Shown: positions 8,771 to 17,650 of the stretch, piece by piece
Layout: each line of letters opens with the position of its first letter
Position numbering within the stretch: position 1 is the stretch's first letter
Source of the DNA: DASZHJ01 sp035517495
GTDB lineage: Bacteria; Pseudomonadota; Alphaproteobacteria; ATCC43930; CGMCC-115725
Direction: 5' to 3'
DNA length: 64,000 nt
Assembly: GCA_035517495.1 (NCBI GenBank)
Contig: DATIYT010000055.1
Coordinates: 8,872 to 72,871 of the forward strand
Position numbers and translations under genes: made by a program
The notes under the pieces: model-generated
Databases searched by the model: none
Seen by the model: only the letters and a program-made list of their open reading frames with translations
What the model was told of the DNA's origin: nothing

Positions 8771-9433
8771 GGAAAGAATTCCTGCCAGCTTGGCGAACAC
8801 TACCTCTAATTGATCGTGTGCGCACTTGGCTAGTATAGAGAGGGGCTTGGAGCGGGGGAGCGAGCGCGGGAGCACGCTGTTGTGCACGAAGAACACCTTA
8901 TACCCGAGCGATCGCGGAATAGGCCGAGCGGCACCTACGTGCATGACAGGTGTATGACGTAAGAAAAGCCTGGCTCTCTTCTGCGGAATTTGACAGCCGC
9001 ATCCGAATTCGATTGCGATGGGCTGCCGACCAAGCGAAAGCGGACGGATGCCAAAGTGCTTTCCCCATTGCGAACAATCGATTAGCGATTTCACTTAATT
9101 GACACCGGCATGCCGCACCGGTGGCACGAAAGGTGCTGATACCTGTCGTAGCGTTTTTGAGTTGGTTCAGCATTCGCAAGCAATCAAAACGGTGATAGCG
9201 GCCCGGATCGTGAACGGCAGCGAGCCAAAATCTGGTGGCCAGGCGACGAGAGAGACGCGCGACGCTCAAGTGAGATGGGCGTCGTTGGCGCGGCGGCGGC
9301 TCATCGTCGCAAGTGCTGTTACCCCGGTCGTGCTGACTTTGCGGGCGCGCCGAGCGCGCGCGCAGTCCGGTACAGCTTCCGCGAACTCCTCGATACGTAC
9401 GAACCAACTCCTCCGTCGGTCGACCAAGCCCTG
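8771..9433. other. Intergenic region, no supported gene
   Basis: This 0.66-kb stretch lies between the divergent MscS and PAS-domain genes. Open frames here (for example plus 9099-9434 and minus 8898-9536) have arginine-rich, low-complexity translations and no ribosome-binding site, so I do not call them. The promoters of both flanking genes should lie here. Base composition near 8820-9100 is slightly lower in GC than the coding DNA. Confidence 0.4.
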
Positions 9434-10045
9434 ATGTTGCACAGAGCGCCTGTGTCGCTTCACCTTGATCTGTTCCGTTATTGGGGTGCCAAGCGCAAAG
9501 GGCGCCCAATGCCGGCGCGGCGGGACATCGATCCAACCGAGATGCCGGCTGCCGTTCTTCGCCAAGTGGCCATCATCGATCAGGTTGACGGTCGCTTTCG
9601 CTATCGCCTTATCGGCACCGGGGTGGTGAGGGACTTGGGGAGGGATTTCACCGGTCGCTGGGTCGGTTCTTACGGCGATTCGCCCGCATATGCCGCCGCC
9701 GTGATCGCGATCTATGAGCGCGTGTTCGACTCTGCCAGTCCGGTCTTTACCACCGGAGAACATAGAACCCGGAAAGGCGTCATAGAGAGCAATTCTCGTC
9801 TCGTTTTGCCGCTCTCCGAAGATGGTCTGAACGTGAACATGGCGATCTTAACCCGAGTGGCGCGCTTCAATCGGAAGCTTGGGGCCGGCACGGATTGGCT
9901 GAAGGACGCGCCCGGCAAGCTTTGCTCGGTCATCGATGTTGCTACGACCGAGCAATTGGAAAAACACTGTCTTGAATGGATAGGTCGCTGCCGCTCGAAT
10001 ACGCCGTCATCCACCCACCCGGAAGCACATAGCGTCAGAGCTTGA
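9434..10045 (+). CDS. PAS-domain protein (PAS_5-type)
   Basis: About 203 aa from the ATG at 9434. The segment from FRYWGAKRKG through FRYRLIGTGVVRDLGRDFTG to the LPLSED loop is typical of the single-domain PAS_5 family (PF07310), common in Rhodospirillales and Hyphomicrobiales. These proteins have a PAS fold without an attached kinase or cyclase; ligand and partner are unknown. The start is uncertain: the frame is open upstream to 9275, but that part is low complexity, and no clear ribosome-binding site precedes 9434. No operon partner is evident. Confidence 0.72.
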   Translation: MLHRAPVSLHLDLFRYWGAKRKGRPMPARRDIDPTEMPAAVLRQVAIIDQVDGRFRYRLIGTGVVRDLGRDFTGRWVGSYGDSPAYAAAVIAIYERVFDSASPVFTTGEHRTRKGVIESNSRLVLPLSEDGLNVNMAILTRVARFNRKLGAGTDWLKDAPGKLCSVIDVATTEQLEKHCLEWIGRCRSNTPSSTHPEAHSVRA

Positions 10046-10258
10046 GACAAGCCTTCGATCCTCGCGTCGGGCGCACGCTTGTTTATTTGCGGGCACTCAG
10101 CCGCAAGGAGCGCGACGCGCGATGATCGTCGGCGGGGTGAGCCCGGGCGCCTTGGTGCCTTGAGGTCGATGACGAGGTCATCGTGTGAGGCGGCTCGGCC
10201 GGCCCTTCTCGTCTCTCTGAATTTGACCCGGAGAGACTGACGAGCAGCTCTCAAGGTC

Positions 10259-10966
10259 TCATTGAGGCGAACGGACTCCCGAGGCCGAAAGAATGACCAC
10301 TCCTCGTGAGAGCCCTGAGGAGCTGTCAACGAGAAGCATCCCCTCATATAGCTTTTTGAAGCTGACCCATGCGGGCGGATACTTATATTTGGCAACATCT
10401 AATATCAGGAACGAGTCTGTCTGAGCGTCGTATGCCGCAAGGGGCGAAATATGGCCATCGCCAACCTGGCCCAGCGGCTTCCTCGAGTAATTTGCCAGCA
10501 CTCGCTTCCCGGAAGCATCAAGTGCGTCCCGTAGTTTTGCTCGTAGCGCGTCTATCGCCATGTCCTGCGCGTGAATGACCTCTGTAGACGTCCCCAAATT
10601 GGCCGCAAATTTTGCAAGCTCGTCTAAAGTCATTCCCTCATGCTCTACCGCGGAGTAGCTCTTCACTCCCTCATTTTCCTTCGTGAACACGGAATCCTGC
10701 GTGATTAGATGGTAGGGGAACAGCGGCGCCGGCGTGGGATTTCGAATACCCAAAGAGTTCAGCGCGGCCGCAAGCGAAGCCGGCCCGCAAAAGGTCTGAC
10801 GTTCTTCCGACTCCGTGTACGCCAGGAGCGCAAGCGAGCTTGGCTGAATTGGTGAGCTTTGGAAGCGTGCCGCGCCGATGTCGCTGGGCAGGTAAACCAC
10901 GTCGTCGGCGCGAACTGCGGGGGCGGTCCATGCCAAAAGGAGTAGTGCTAGCAGCAGGCGTCTCAT
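10259..10966 (-). CDS. Periplasmic phytochelatin-synthase-like cysteine protease
   Basis: A 235-aa protein with an N-terminal signal peptide (cleavage near residue 20, after VRA). The phytochelatin synthase catalytic triad is visible: C60 in TFCGPASLA, H172 in GDGHISPLAAYD and D190 in LILDVAKYKYPP. Length and triad match the short bacterial form (Nostoc alr0975 type), which mainly hydrolyses glutathione to gamma-Glu-Cys and lacks the C-terminal regulatory half of the plant enzyme. The fold belongs to the papain clan CA, which also holds the C39 bacteriocin-leader peptidases. The start at 10966 gives a clean signal peptide; the upstream extension to 11191 is not protein-like. It is preceded on the same strand by a 47-aa membrane protein. 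Confidence 0.85.
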   Translation of the reverse strand: MRRLLLALLLLAWTAPAVRADDVVYLPSDIGAARFQSSPIQPSSLALLAYTESEERQTFCGPASLAAALNSLGIRNPTPAPLFPYHLITQDSVFTKENEGVKSYSAVEHEGMTLDELAKFAANLGTSTEVIHAQDMAIDALRAKLRDALDASGKRVLANYSRKPLGQVGDGHISPLAAYDAQTDSFLILDVAKYKYPPAWVSFKKLYEGMLLVDSSSGLSRGVVILSASGVRSPQ

Positions 10967-11129
10967 TGTCTTGCCCTTTGACTTCCAAAGAATTCGGCTG
11001 CCGCAACTAAGTCCGATTCCCGAAGGGTGTTTATTGCCTGACCCGTTATGAACGCATTCACGCCACCACCACGCACGTGGTTTCGATGTCGCATGCCGAT
11101 TTGAGCGTGCATTCGCTGGAAGCTCGGTC

Positions 11130-11273
11130 CTATTGAAACGAAAAATATATGGCCAGGATCGAAAATATGCCGAGCGCAAAGACGATCGCAACCAAGGTCT
11201 TTGCGGTCCCTTTTACCCTCTCGTCTTCGAGCCGTTTCCTTTCGAGTCTCCAATGTCTCGAATGCCTCAGCAT
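11130..11273 (-). CDS. Small single-pass membrane protein, 47 aa
   Basis: From the ATG complementary to 11271-11273, with GGGAGG five bases upstream, the frame gives 47 aa. A basic, charged N-terminal helix (RHWRLERKRLEDERVKG) is followed by a hydrophobic segment (TLVAIVFALGIFSILAIYF) ending two residues before the stop. A longer GTG start at 11393 lacks a ribosome-binding site. The layout fits a tail-anchored or N-in small membrane protein. It lies 163 bp upstream of the phytochelatin-synthase-like gene on the same strand, so they may share a transcript. No family recognised. Confidence 0.5.
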   Translation of the reverse strand: MLRHSRHWRLERKRLEDERVKGTAKTLVAIVFALGIFSILAIYFSFQ

Positions 11274-11495
11274 GAGAGCCTCCCAAAGAGGACGGGTCAG
11301 CCAAGCTTCCGTGACAAAATAACGAGGGGAATGTGCCGCGACTAGAGAGATGTCGGGGTCATCGAATTTGCCAGATCGGCCTTTCCGGTCCACCGGAATT
11401 TTGATCGGCGTACTTCAGATGGGTCATTCCTCCAGCCCCGAGAGCGCACTAGGATTTTCTCGCATTCATAGAAAGAAAAACGAGCGAGAAAGACC

Positions 11496-11804
11496 ATGAG
11501 ACACCTCCTTGCTTGCTTGGCCATTCCGCTGTTTCTCGCTGACTTCGCGCTGGCGGCGGAGCCTGTGCCACTTAGCGACGCTCAGATGGACGCGACAATC
11601 GCCGGCTTCGACGACGTTCCCGGTGCTGCCGTCAACAATCTGCTCACCGCCTTATCTCCGACGCCGAGTCCTACCTCGACGTTGACCGTTTTTCATTGCT
11701 GTTGTGATTGCACCTTCAGCTCTCCAATGCCGGCCTCGCCCCCGCCCACTCCCACGGCGCAATTTTCAAATATTTTGTCAACTTACAGTCTTAGCTTTCA
11801 TTAG
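11496..11804 (+). CDS. Small secreted protein with leader-like LSDAQMD motif and Cys cluster
   Basis: 102 aa. Residues 1-20 are a Sec signal peptide (cleavage after ALA). The next residues, EPVPLSDAQMDATIAG, match the motif shared with two proteins at 63.3 and 63.7 kb. The rest is low in charge, rich in Pro, Ser and Thr, and holds a compact cysteine cluster, HCCCDC, around residues 67-72. The motif resembles the end of double-glycine bacteriocin leaders, with AG in place of GG. It is divergent from the small membrane protein and the phytochelatin-synthase-like protease. The Cys cluster suggests metal binding or cross-linking; function unknown. Confidence 0.7.
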   Translation: MRHLLACLAIPLFLADFALAAEPVPLSDAQMDATIAGFDDVPGAAVNNLLTALSPTPSPTSTLTVFHCCCDCTFSSPMPASPPPTPTAQFSNILSTYSLSFH

Positions 11805-11991
11805 GGACAAGCGCCGGAACTTTTTGTTCCGGACTCGTGAGCGCTTGCTGCGGAGAAAGCGAGAGGCGGCTTTGCCAGGGTGTGGCCTCATCAGTTCGGA
11901 GGCACAGCCCAATTGGCGCGATCTGAATGAATGCGAGGTCGTTGGCTGCGGGCTTGTTGCAGCGCGTCGCAACCGGCCGAGCCTCAGGCCC

Positions 11992-12318
11992 CTACGCTCT
12001 CGGAACGATGCTCTGCAGGGGCAATGGCCCCATGCGGGCATATACCTCGTTCGGGACCCCGTAATCCCGCATCACCTGCGCGCTGTTGCCAAGACCGCAA
12101 GCCTCGCGTTGCACGATGTAAAGCCAGAGCGCATATCCCGCCCCTTCGACGAGACCATCGCGGATTTTGCGATCGGAATTGGCCGTCCGCGGACATGCCG
12201 CAAGTGCCGCCAACGCGCCCTCAAGCCGCCGTCCAAGCCGCCCGAGCGCGGACGCCCTCTCCTGAGCGATCTCGTATTCGAGAGTTGCGTATCCAGAACG
12301 GCGTAGGTTCGAGACCAT
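11992..12318 (-). CDS. Hypothetical helical protein (possibly DUF6665-like)
   Basis: 108 aa from the ATG complementary to 12316-12318; a longer start at 12405 is possible. It is mostly alpha-helical, with an amphipathic N-terminal half (YEIAQERASALGRLGRRLE), a central WLYIVQREACGL segment and the C-terminal RDYGVPNEVYARMG. It has no signal peptide or membrane segment. The QREACGL and YGVP elements recall a family of small alphaproteobacterial proteins I believe is catalogued as DUF6665, but that is from memory and tentative. It lies downstream of the potassium channel gene on the same strand. Confidence 0.5.
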   Translation of the reverse strand: MVSNLRRSGYATLEYEIAQERASALGRLGRRLEGALAALAACPRTANSDRKIRDGLVEGAGYALWLYIVQREACGLGNSAQVMRDYGVPNEVYARMGPLPLQSIVPRA

Positions 12319-12435
12319 GGAGGCTCGCTCCAAACGAAACCTGTGGGCTAGTTCTGATGTTGCTGGTCGGCATGGGCCGTTCAAGGCGGCAAAACGCCAC
12401 GGCATGGGTGCACCCGACGCGATGATGAACAGGGC

Positions 12436-13131
12436 TTACCCCTGCCGTGATGCGATCGAGAGTGTCACCACGCGCGCAAGCAGGGTCGCCGGGTACAATT
12501 GTCCGCAAATCGCTTCGAGGTTCGCGATGCTTCGCGCATAGGGATGCACCGGCACGATATCGCCGTAGCCCACCGTGGTGAGCGTAGTGAAGCTGAAATA
12601 GAGCAATTTACCTCCGACGGTCGGGTCCGTCGCAACAAGCGTTTCACCGAACGCCCCCGGCAAGAAAAAGAGAACGAGCGCCTGAAGAAAGGTGAATATC
12701 AGGGCAATATGCAGATAGAGCACGACCGCACCGCGGATGCGATGCGCGGTTACAAGGCCGCCTCCGAACACGACATTCGCAACGACCCCCGAAAGAATGA
12801 AGAGGCAGGCCAGCACCGCAAACAGAAATATCGAGGTGCTCAACGCGGACGGCGATTCATAGCGAAAGAGATCGGCCGCGATGCCGGCCACCACAGCCGC
12901 GAAAGTCAACATCAAGGCAATGCGCCCCCGTGCAATGGCCGTGACAATTGCCAGGGCGAGCAGGAACGCGAGCGGCGCTTCGGCCGTGCGGAGAACGTAC
13001 ATCGGCATGCCGGTCGCGGGAACCAGAGCGAAGATCGCCAGCGCTTCGGTCACAAGCAAGACCGTCAAAGCTCGCTCTCGCACGCGATCACGCCGGGGCG
13101 TAAGCCCTTCCAGACTGCCTTGCGGGTCCAT
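12436..13131 (-). CDS. Potassium channel family protein
   Basis: 231 aa, starting at the ATG complementary to 13129-13131 behind GGAGGG. Four N-terminal hydrophobic segments are followed by a pore unit of two helices around the K+ selectivity filter TTVGYGD, then a short cytoplasmic tail. This is the Ion_trans_2 (PF07885) pore with an extra membrane-spanning N-terminal half, as in many proteobacterial two-pore-helix channels. There is no RCK/TrkA domain, so gating by cytosolic ligands is not evident. The neighbouring Na+/H+ antiporter and MscS genes suggest an ion-homeostasis neighbourhood. Confidence 0.88.
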   Translation of the reverse strand: MDPQGSLEGLTPRRDRVRERALTVLLVTEALAIFALVPATGMPMYVLRTAEAPLAFLLALAIVTAIARGRIALMLTFAAVVAGIAADLFRYESPSALSTSIFLFAVLACLFILSGVVANVVFGGGLVTAHRIRGAVVLYLHIALIFTFLQALVLFFLPGAFGETLVATDPTVGGKLLYFSFTTLTTVGYGDIVPVHPYARSIANLEAICGQLYPATLLARVVTLSIASRQG

Positions 13132-13297
13132 CGGTCCCTCCGATAATTGAAAGGTCCGCTGAATTCCGCGTCATGGAGCCGATGTAGTCAAAACGATTTT
13201 GCACGCCGCGGCTACTCTTCGGGTCCGTGCACCCGCGTTGTGATCTCCATCCCATCCATGCCACGGTGTCCGTAGTTTAACGGTGTCAGCGGAACAT

Positions 13298-14899
13298 ATG
13301 GCGGATACGCTCGAAGTCGTCATTCTGCTGGTGATTGCGGCAATCGCGCTGGGCATCGCGGCGCGGCGGCTCAGGGTGCCTTACCCAATCGCCCTCACGC
13401 TCGGCGGAGTGGCGCTCGGCTTCGTACCGGGATTGCCGCCGGTGCGCCTCGACCCGGATATTGTGTTCGTCGTGTTTCTGCCGCCGATTCTGTATCGAAC
13501 GGCACTCTACATGCCGTGGCATAGCTTCAGCGATAATCTGCGGGCGATCGGGCGGTTGGCGGTCGGCCTCGTCATATTTACGACGGCCGCCGTTGCGATC
13601 GTCGTCAAGCTGCTCGTTCCCGACATGCCCTGGGCGGCGGCTTTCCTGCTCGGGGCCATTGTGTCGCCCCCGGATGCGGTCGCTGCAACGGCGATCCTGC
13701 ATCGCTTGAATCTGCCGCGCCGGCTCGCGACGGTGATCGAGGGGGAAAGCCTGCTGAACGACGGCACGGCCATCATCCTCTACAAATTCGCGCTTGCCGC
13801 GTTGATCACGGGCACGTTTTCCGTGGGCCAAGCGTTCCTGCAATTTCTCTTGGTTGCCGGCGGCGGCGTCGCGGTTGGGTTGGCGGTCGGTTGGTCATCC
13901 TTGTGGGTTCAACGTCAATTGCACGACTCGCTGCTGGAAACATTGCTGCTCATGACGGCGCCGTTCGCCACGTTCTGGTTGGCGGACGAGATCAGCGTGT
14001 CGGGCGTGTTCGCCGTCGTTGTCCTTGGCCTGTGGCGCGCGTGGGTCAGTCCCACCGTCATCTCAGCCGCGACCCGGCAGCGCGGCCTCGCAATGTGGGA
14101 TGCCGTCGTCTTTCTGCTCAACAGCTTGATCTTCATCCTGATTGGGCTGCAGCTCCCGCCGATCATTCACGCGTTGACGGCCTTCTCCTGGGGCGAGCTG
14201 ATCGCCAGCGCCGCCGCGATAACAGTGGCAGCGATGCTCGCGCGCGCCGTATGGATGTTTGGCGCGGCCGGTCTGGCGCGATCGATCGGCGTGTTGACCC
14301 GAAGCACCGCGCCGACACAATCATGGCGCGCATCCGCGCTTATCGCCTTTGTCGGTTTGCGCGGAATTGTCTCGTTGGCCGCCGCAATGGCGCTGCCGCT
14401 GAGGCTCCCCGATGGCAGCCCGCTTCCGGAGCGTCCATTGATCCTGTTCCTCACATTTGCCTTGATCGTGGCGACGCTTGTGGGACAAGGGCTGAGCCTG
14501 CCATTCGTGCTGAAGTGGCTCGGGTTCCGCATTCAGGTCGGCGATCTCGGCAAGGATGAGGAATTGGCGCGCGTTAAGATGGCGTATGCGGCAGTCGGGG
14601 AGATCGATCGACTGGCCGAGAACATGGCGCTGCCGAAACGGGTGACCGAAAGTGTGCGCTCCGAGTTCGCCGAACCCTTGGCGGAACTCGAAAAGAAGGG
14701 CGACTCCGGGACTCCCGTGAATTCAGCAAGCGTGAACGAGAAGAGGCGAACGCTCCGCCAAGCGGCGATCCAAGCCGCTCGACGACGCTTGATCAAACTC
14801 CACCGCGACCGCGATATCAACGACGAGACCGCGCAGACCCTCATGCGCGAACTCGACTTCGACGAACTGCGCGTCAGTCAAAGCGACCAGTTGGAATAG
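13298..14899 (+). CDS. Na+/H+ antiporter, CPA1 (NhaP) family
   Basis: About 533 aa. Twelve or so membrane helices include the conserved IVSPPDAVAATAIL loop and the GESLLNDGTAII motif that carries the transport aspartate (ND). The last 120 residues form a charged cytoplasmic tail with coiled-coil character. This is the monovalent cation:proton antiporter-1 family, exchanging Na+ or K+ for H+ at the inner membrane. The ATG at 13298 is preferred over a GTG at 13283; both give nearly the same protein. Divergent from the potassium channel gene. Confidence 0.9.
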   Translation: MADTLEVVILLVIAAIALGIAARRLRVPYPIALTLGGVALGFVPGLPPVRLDPDIVFVVFLPPILYRTALYMPWHSFSDNLRAIGRLAVGLVIFTTAAVAIVVKLLVPDMPWAAAFLLGAIVSPPDAVAATAILHRLNLPRRLATVIEGESLLNDGTAIILYKFALAALITGTFSVGQAFLQFLLVAGGGVAVGLAVGWSSLWVQRQLHDSLLETLLLMTAPFATFWLADEISVSGVFAVVVLGLWRAWVSPTVISAATRQRGLAMWDAVVFLLNSLIFILIGLQLPPIIHALTAFSWGELIASAAAITVAAMLARAVWMFGAAGLARSIGVLTRSTAPTQSWRASALIAFVGLRGIVSLAAAMALPLRLPDGSPLPERPLILFLTFALIVATLVGQGLSLPFVLKWLGFRIQVGDLGKDEELARVKMAYAAVGEIDRLAENMALPKRVTESVRSEFAEPLAELEKKGDSGTPVNSASVNEKRRTLRQAAIQAARRRLIKLHRDRDINDETAQTLMRELDFDELRVSQSDQLE

Positions 14900-15115
14900 G
14901 CGGCGCGTGGGCGCGATGCGCTGTTCGGCGAACATTCGCCGCCAGACGGGGTGCGCATGCTCAGGCTTCGATCGACGATGACGGTATTGAAGAAGAGCGC
15001 GCGCGCCGTGCACCGTCTCTATCCAGTACACGAGCGCGGCTGCGCTGCGGTCATGCACCGCAAGTGCAATGTGCCGCGGGAGGACACGGCTGCGAATGCG
15101 AAGCAATGAGTGTTA

Positions 15116-15171
15116 CTTTACTGCCACAGACTTAGGAAATTCTTCGGCCTGATCTTGTGTCGGCAGTAAAG
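15116..15171. repeat. Inverted repeat in the ompA upstream gap (14900-15247)
   Basis: CTTTACTGCC (15116-15125) is exactly mirrored by GGCAGTAAAG (15162-15171) with 36 bp between. It lies about 75 bp before the ompA start and may be a regulatory or leader-RNA structure. The rest of the gap, 14900-15115, holds no supported gene; a minus-strand frame at 14723-15106 overlaps the antiporter and is not convincing. Confidence 0.4.
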
Positions 15172-15247
15172 AACCCTATTGAAGACTGAGGGAGCGAAAA
15201 GCGCGCCGAGCGGCGGGGTGATGCGAGCGTCATTTTTGGAGGGAGCA

Positions 15248-16303
15248 ATGCGAAGGATAGCAGTACTTTTGACGGTCATGGCCGTGATTGCGCTCTCGGT
15301 CGATACGGCCCGCGCTCAGCAGACGCCGGGCTGGTATATCGGCGGGCAGGGCGGATGGACCAACCTCAACAGTGAGAGCCCAACTCTTACAACCGCCGGG
15401 GGTGGGGTATTCCCGTTTACGACCAACTACAGCGCGGGTTGGAACGCCGGCGGGACCGTCGGTTATGAATTGCCGATGGGCGTTCGCTTGGAGGGCGAGG
15501 TAACGTATCGGCAAAACAACATCAGCAGCATCGTCGGGCCGATCGGCCTCGGCGCCGCGCCTAGCGGCAACGTGCACAGCCTCGCGCTGATGGCCAATGC
15601 ACTCTACGATTTCATGCCCAACAACCGCTTCACCCCCTATCTCGGCTTTGGCCTCGGTGCCGCCAACGACTCGGTCTCGAACGTCACCCTGCTTGGCGTC
15701 ACGTCCAACAGCGCCAATACTTGGCAGTTCGCCTACCAGGGTATCGCCGGTGTCAAGTATGCGGCAACGCCGCAGGTCTCAGTCGCGCTCGACTTCCGGT
15801 ACTTCGGCACGACCACCCCCAGCTACGGCATTGCTGGTGGCACGCTGAACAATCTTGGGTACGGCACCGAAAACGTCATGCTGAGCATCGCCTATCACTT
15901 CGGCGCACCGTCTCCGCCGCCGGCGCCGCCGCCGCCTGCACCGGTCGCGCAGCCGGCACCGCCGCCCCCGGCGCAACCGCGCACCTTCATCGTATATTTC
16001 GACTTCGACAAGGCGACGCTGACCTCGGAGGCGATGCAGGTGATCCAGAGTGCGTCGGACGCGTTCCATCAAAGCGGCGCGGCGCGTATCCAAGTGGCTG
16101 GCCACACCGATCTCACGGGAACGCAGGAATATAACCTCGCGCTCTCCAAGCGGCGCGCCAATGCGGTGCACGCTCAGCTCGTGCGGGACGGCGTGCCCGA
16201 GGCCGCGATCGAGGAATCCTGGTACGGCATGAAGAACCCGGCCGTGCCGACGGCCCTTGGCGTACGCGAGGCCAGGAACCGTCGCGTCGAGATCATGCTC
16301 TGA
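15248..16303 (+). CDS. OmpA-family outer-membrane porin-like protein
   Basis: 351 aa from the ATG at 15248, which follows GGAGG. The signal peptide is cleaved near ARAQ (about residue 23). Residues 25-215 are an eight-stranded OMP_b-brl barrel (GWYIGGQGGW at its start, YHFG at its end). A proline/alanine linker of about 25 residues leads to the C-terminal OmpA peptidoglycan-binding domain, with FDFDKATLT, GHTDLTG and the LSKRRANAV and RNRRVEI helices. It tethers the outer membrane to peptidoglycan. Length and order fit the family, and no neighbour suggests a special role. Confidence 0.92.
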   Translation: MRRIAVLLTVMAVIALSVDTARAQQTPGWYIGGQGGWTNLNSESPTLTTAGGGVFPFTTNYSAGWNAGGTVGYELPMGVRLEGEVTYRQNNISSIVGPIGLGAAPSGNVHSLALMANALYDFMPNNRFTPYLGFGLGAANDSVSNVTLLGVTSNSANTWQFAYQGIAGVKYAATPQVSVALDFRYFGTTTPSYGIAGGTLNNLGYGTENVMLSIAYHFGAPSPPPAPPPPAPVAQPAPPPPAQPRTFIVYFDFDKATLTSEAMQVIQSASDAFHQSGAARIQVAGHTDLTGTQEYNLALSKRRANAVHAQLVRDGVPEAAIEESWYGMKNPAVPTALGVREARNRRVEIML

Positions 16304-16439
16304 ATGGCTCGCCCGCGTTGGAAATGCCTTGATTGGGTCGCGCGGCGACAATCGGTCACTGTCTGACCTGAAACTTTCGCCGACGGCGGTCGGCTTGATT
16401 TGACAAGGCGTTCGCACAACTCCATCATGCCCGCTCATC

Positions 16440-16536
16440 GTTGCGAGGTGCGGAAGCCAGTGGGATTCTGGCACGGACGCGCCACTGTTATCGGCCTCTA
16501 CGCCAGTGAGGCCGAAAGTCAGACCCCTCTCGCAAC
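16440..16536 (+). promoter_or_regulatory. Cobalamin riboswitch upstream of cbtBA
   Basis: The region contains the core elements of the B12 aptamer: GGAAGCCAGTGGGATTCTGG (16452-16471), then GGACGCGCCACTGT (16475-16488), then AAAGTCAGACCC (16515-16526). GTTGCGAG (16440-16447) pairs exactly with CTCGCAAC (16529-16536), giving an 8-bp closing stem P1. It ends about 43 bp before the cbtB start, so control is probably by access to the ribosome-binding site (AGGAG) or by early termination. Cobalamin riboswitches upstream of cbtAB are an established arrangement in proteobacteria. Confidence 0.85.
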
Positions 16537-16579
16537 CGGGTAAACTGTCAGCGGGACGCGAGTTCCCAGGAGATCGCCC

Positions 16580-16789
16580 ATGACGACCACGACATTTAGG
16601 ACCGCTGTCGAACCCGTTGCGATACCGGTTCGCGAACTGCTTCCCTGGCTCATTTTTGGTGGCCTGCTTTTGCTGCTGGCCATTTATTTCGTGGGCGCCG
16701 AAGAAGGCGCGACCTCACTTATTAGCGGCATGTATGTGCACGAGTTCGTGCATGATGGTCGCCACTTGCTCGGCTTCCCCTGCCACTAA
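16580..16789 (+). CDS. cbtB: CbtB, cobalt transporter small subunit
   Basis: 69 aa with one membrane helix (residues 21-40) and the typical histidine-rich C-terminus MYVHEFVHDGRHLLGFPCH, which can bind Co2+ in the periplasm. The ATG at 16580 follows AGGAG. It stands between a cobalamin riboswitch and cbtA, the standard context for this proposed cobalt uptake system. CbtB is thought to act with CbtA at the inner membrane. Confidence 0.93.
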   Translation: MTTTTFRTAVEPVAIPVRELLPWLIFGGLLLLLAIYFVGAEEGATSLISGMYVHEFVHDGRHLLGFPCH

Positions 16790-16809
16790 GTTAAGAGAGA
16801 ACCTACCGT

Positions 16810-17598
16810 ATGGTCGGGACTCTGCTGTTGCGGGGCATGGTTGTTGGCGTGATCGCCGGCCTCCTTTGCTTCGCCTTCCTGAAGATTGTCGGCGAACCTC
16901 AGGTCGATCGTGCCATCGCATTCGAGACGCAGATGGACGAAGCCAAGAGCAAGGCAAAAGCCGAAGCAGCCAAGGCTATGGGCATGTCCGTGCCCGCAGA
17001 GGAGGAGGAGCCTGAGCTGGTGAGCCGTCCGGTGCAGGCGGGGATCGGCCTGTTCACGGGCGTCATCGTCTACAGCGCCGCGTTTGGCGGCTTGTTCGCG
17101 CTTGCTTTCGCCTTCGCCCATGGACGCACCGGACCACTCGGTGCGCGCGCGACGTCCGCGCTGCTGGCGACAGCCGGCATCGTCTCGGTTTATCTCGCTC
17201 CCAGCTTGAAATATCCCGCCAATCCGCCTTCGGTCGGCGACCCCGACACCATCGGCATGCGAACGGCACTGTACTTCATCATGATCGCGATCTCGGTTGC
17301 GGCGATGATCGGTGCTGCGATAGTTCGCAATCGGCTTCGTCGTCGGATCGGAGCCTGGGACGCGTCGTTGATCGCCGGCGCCGCCTATCTAATGGTGATC
17401 GTGACGGCTTGGCTGGTGCTGCCGGGCGTCAATGAGGTTCCCGAGCAATTCCCAGCCGTCGTGCTCTGGAAGTTCAGAATCGCTTCCATCGGAGCGCAGG
17501 TGATCATGTGGGCGACCATCGGCCTGCTGTTCGGAGCGCTGACGGAGAGGGCCACGGGGACGAGCGGGCAATTACGTTTCAAAGCTCGAACACTTTGA
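16810..17598 (+). CDS. cbtA: CbtA, cobalt transporter membrane subunit
   Basis: 262 aa with about six predicted membrane helices: two near residues 8-26 and 78-100, then a cluster from 108 to 250. A charged cytoplasmic-looking insertion (residues 30-72, rich in Glu, Lys and Ala) follows the first helix. The SLKYPANPPSVGDPDT loop, which contains the family's characteristic P-P-x-VGDPDTI stretch, marks CbtA (PF09490). It starts 20 bp after cbtB. The pair is predicted to import cobalt for cobalamin synthesis, consistent with control by the upstream riboswitch. Confidence 0.93.
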   Translation: MVGTLLLRGMVVGVIAGLLCFAFLKIVGEPQVDRAIAFETQMDEAKSKAKAEAAKAMGMSVPAEEEEPELVSRPVQAGIGLFTGVIVYSAAFGGLFALAFAFAHGRTGPLGARATSALLATAGIVSVYLAPSLKYPANPPSVGDPDTIGMRTALYFIMIAISVAAMIGAAIVRNRLRRRIGAWDASLIAGAAYLMVIVTAWLVLPGVNEVPEQFPAVVLWKFRIASIGAQVIMWATIGLLFGALTERATGTSGQLRFKARTL

Positions 17599-17650
17599 CG
17601 CTGCTGACGCGCCGGCCCGGCGCGCCTTGCTGGAATCCGCTGTACACGCG

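Noticed and set aside
8771..9094. N-terminal extension of the MscS channel to 9094
   Set aside because: The extra 108 residues are not signal-like or conserved. The ATG at 8770 has AGGAA at the right distance and starts a signal peptide.
14723..15106. Minus-strand frame of 127 aa over the antiporter end
   Set aside because: It overlaps the conserved antiporter tail and has no ribosome-binding site or known domain.
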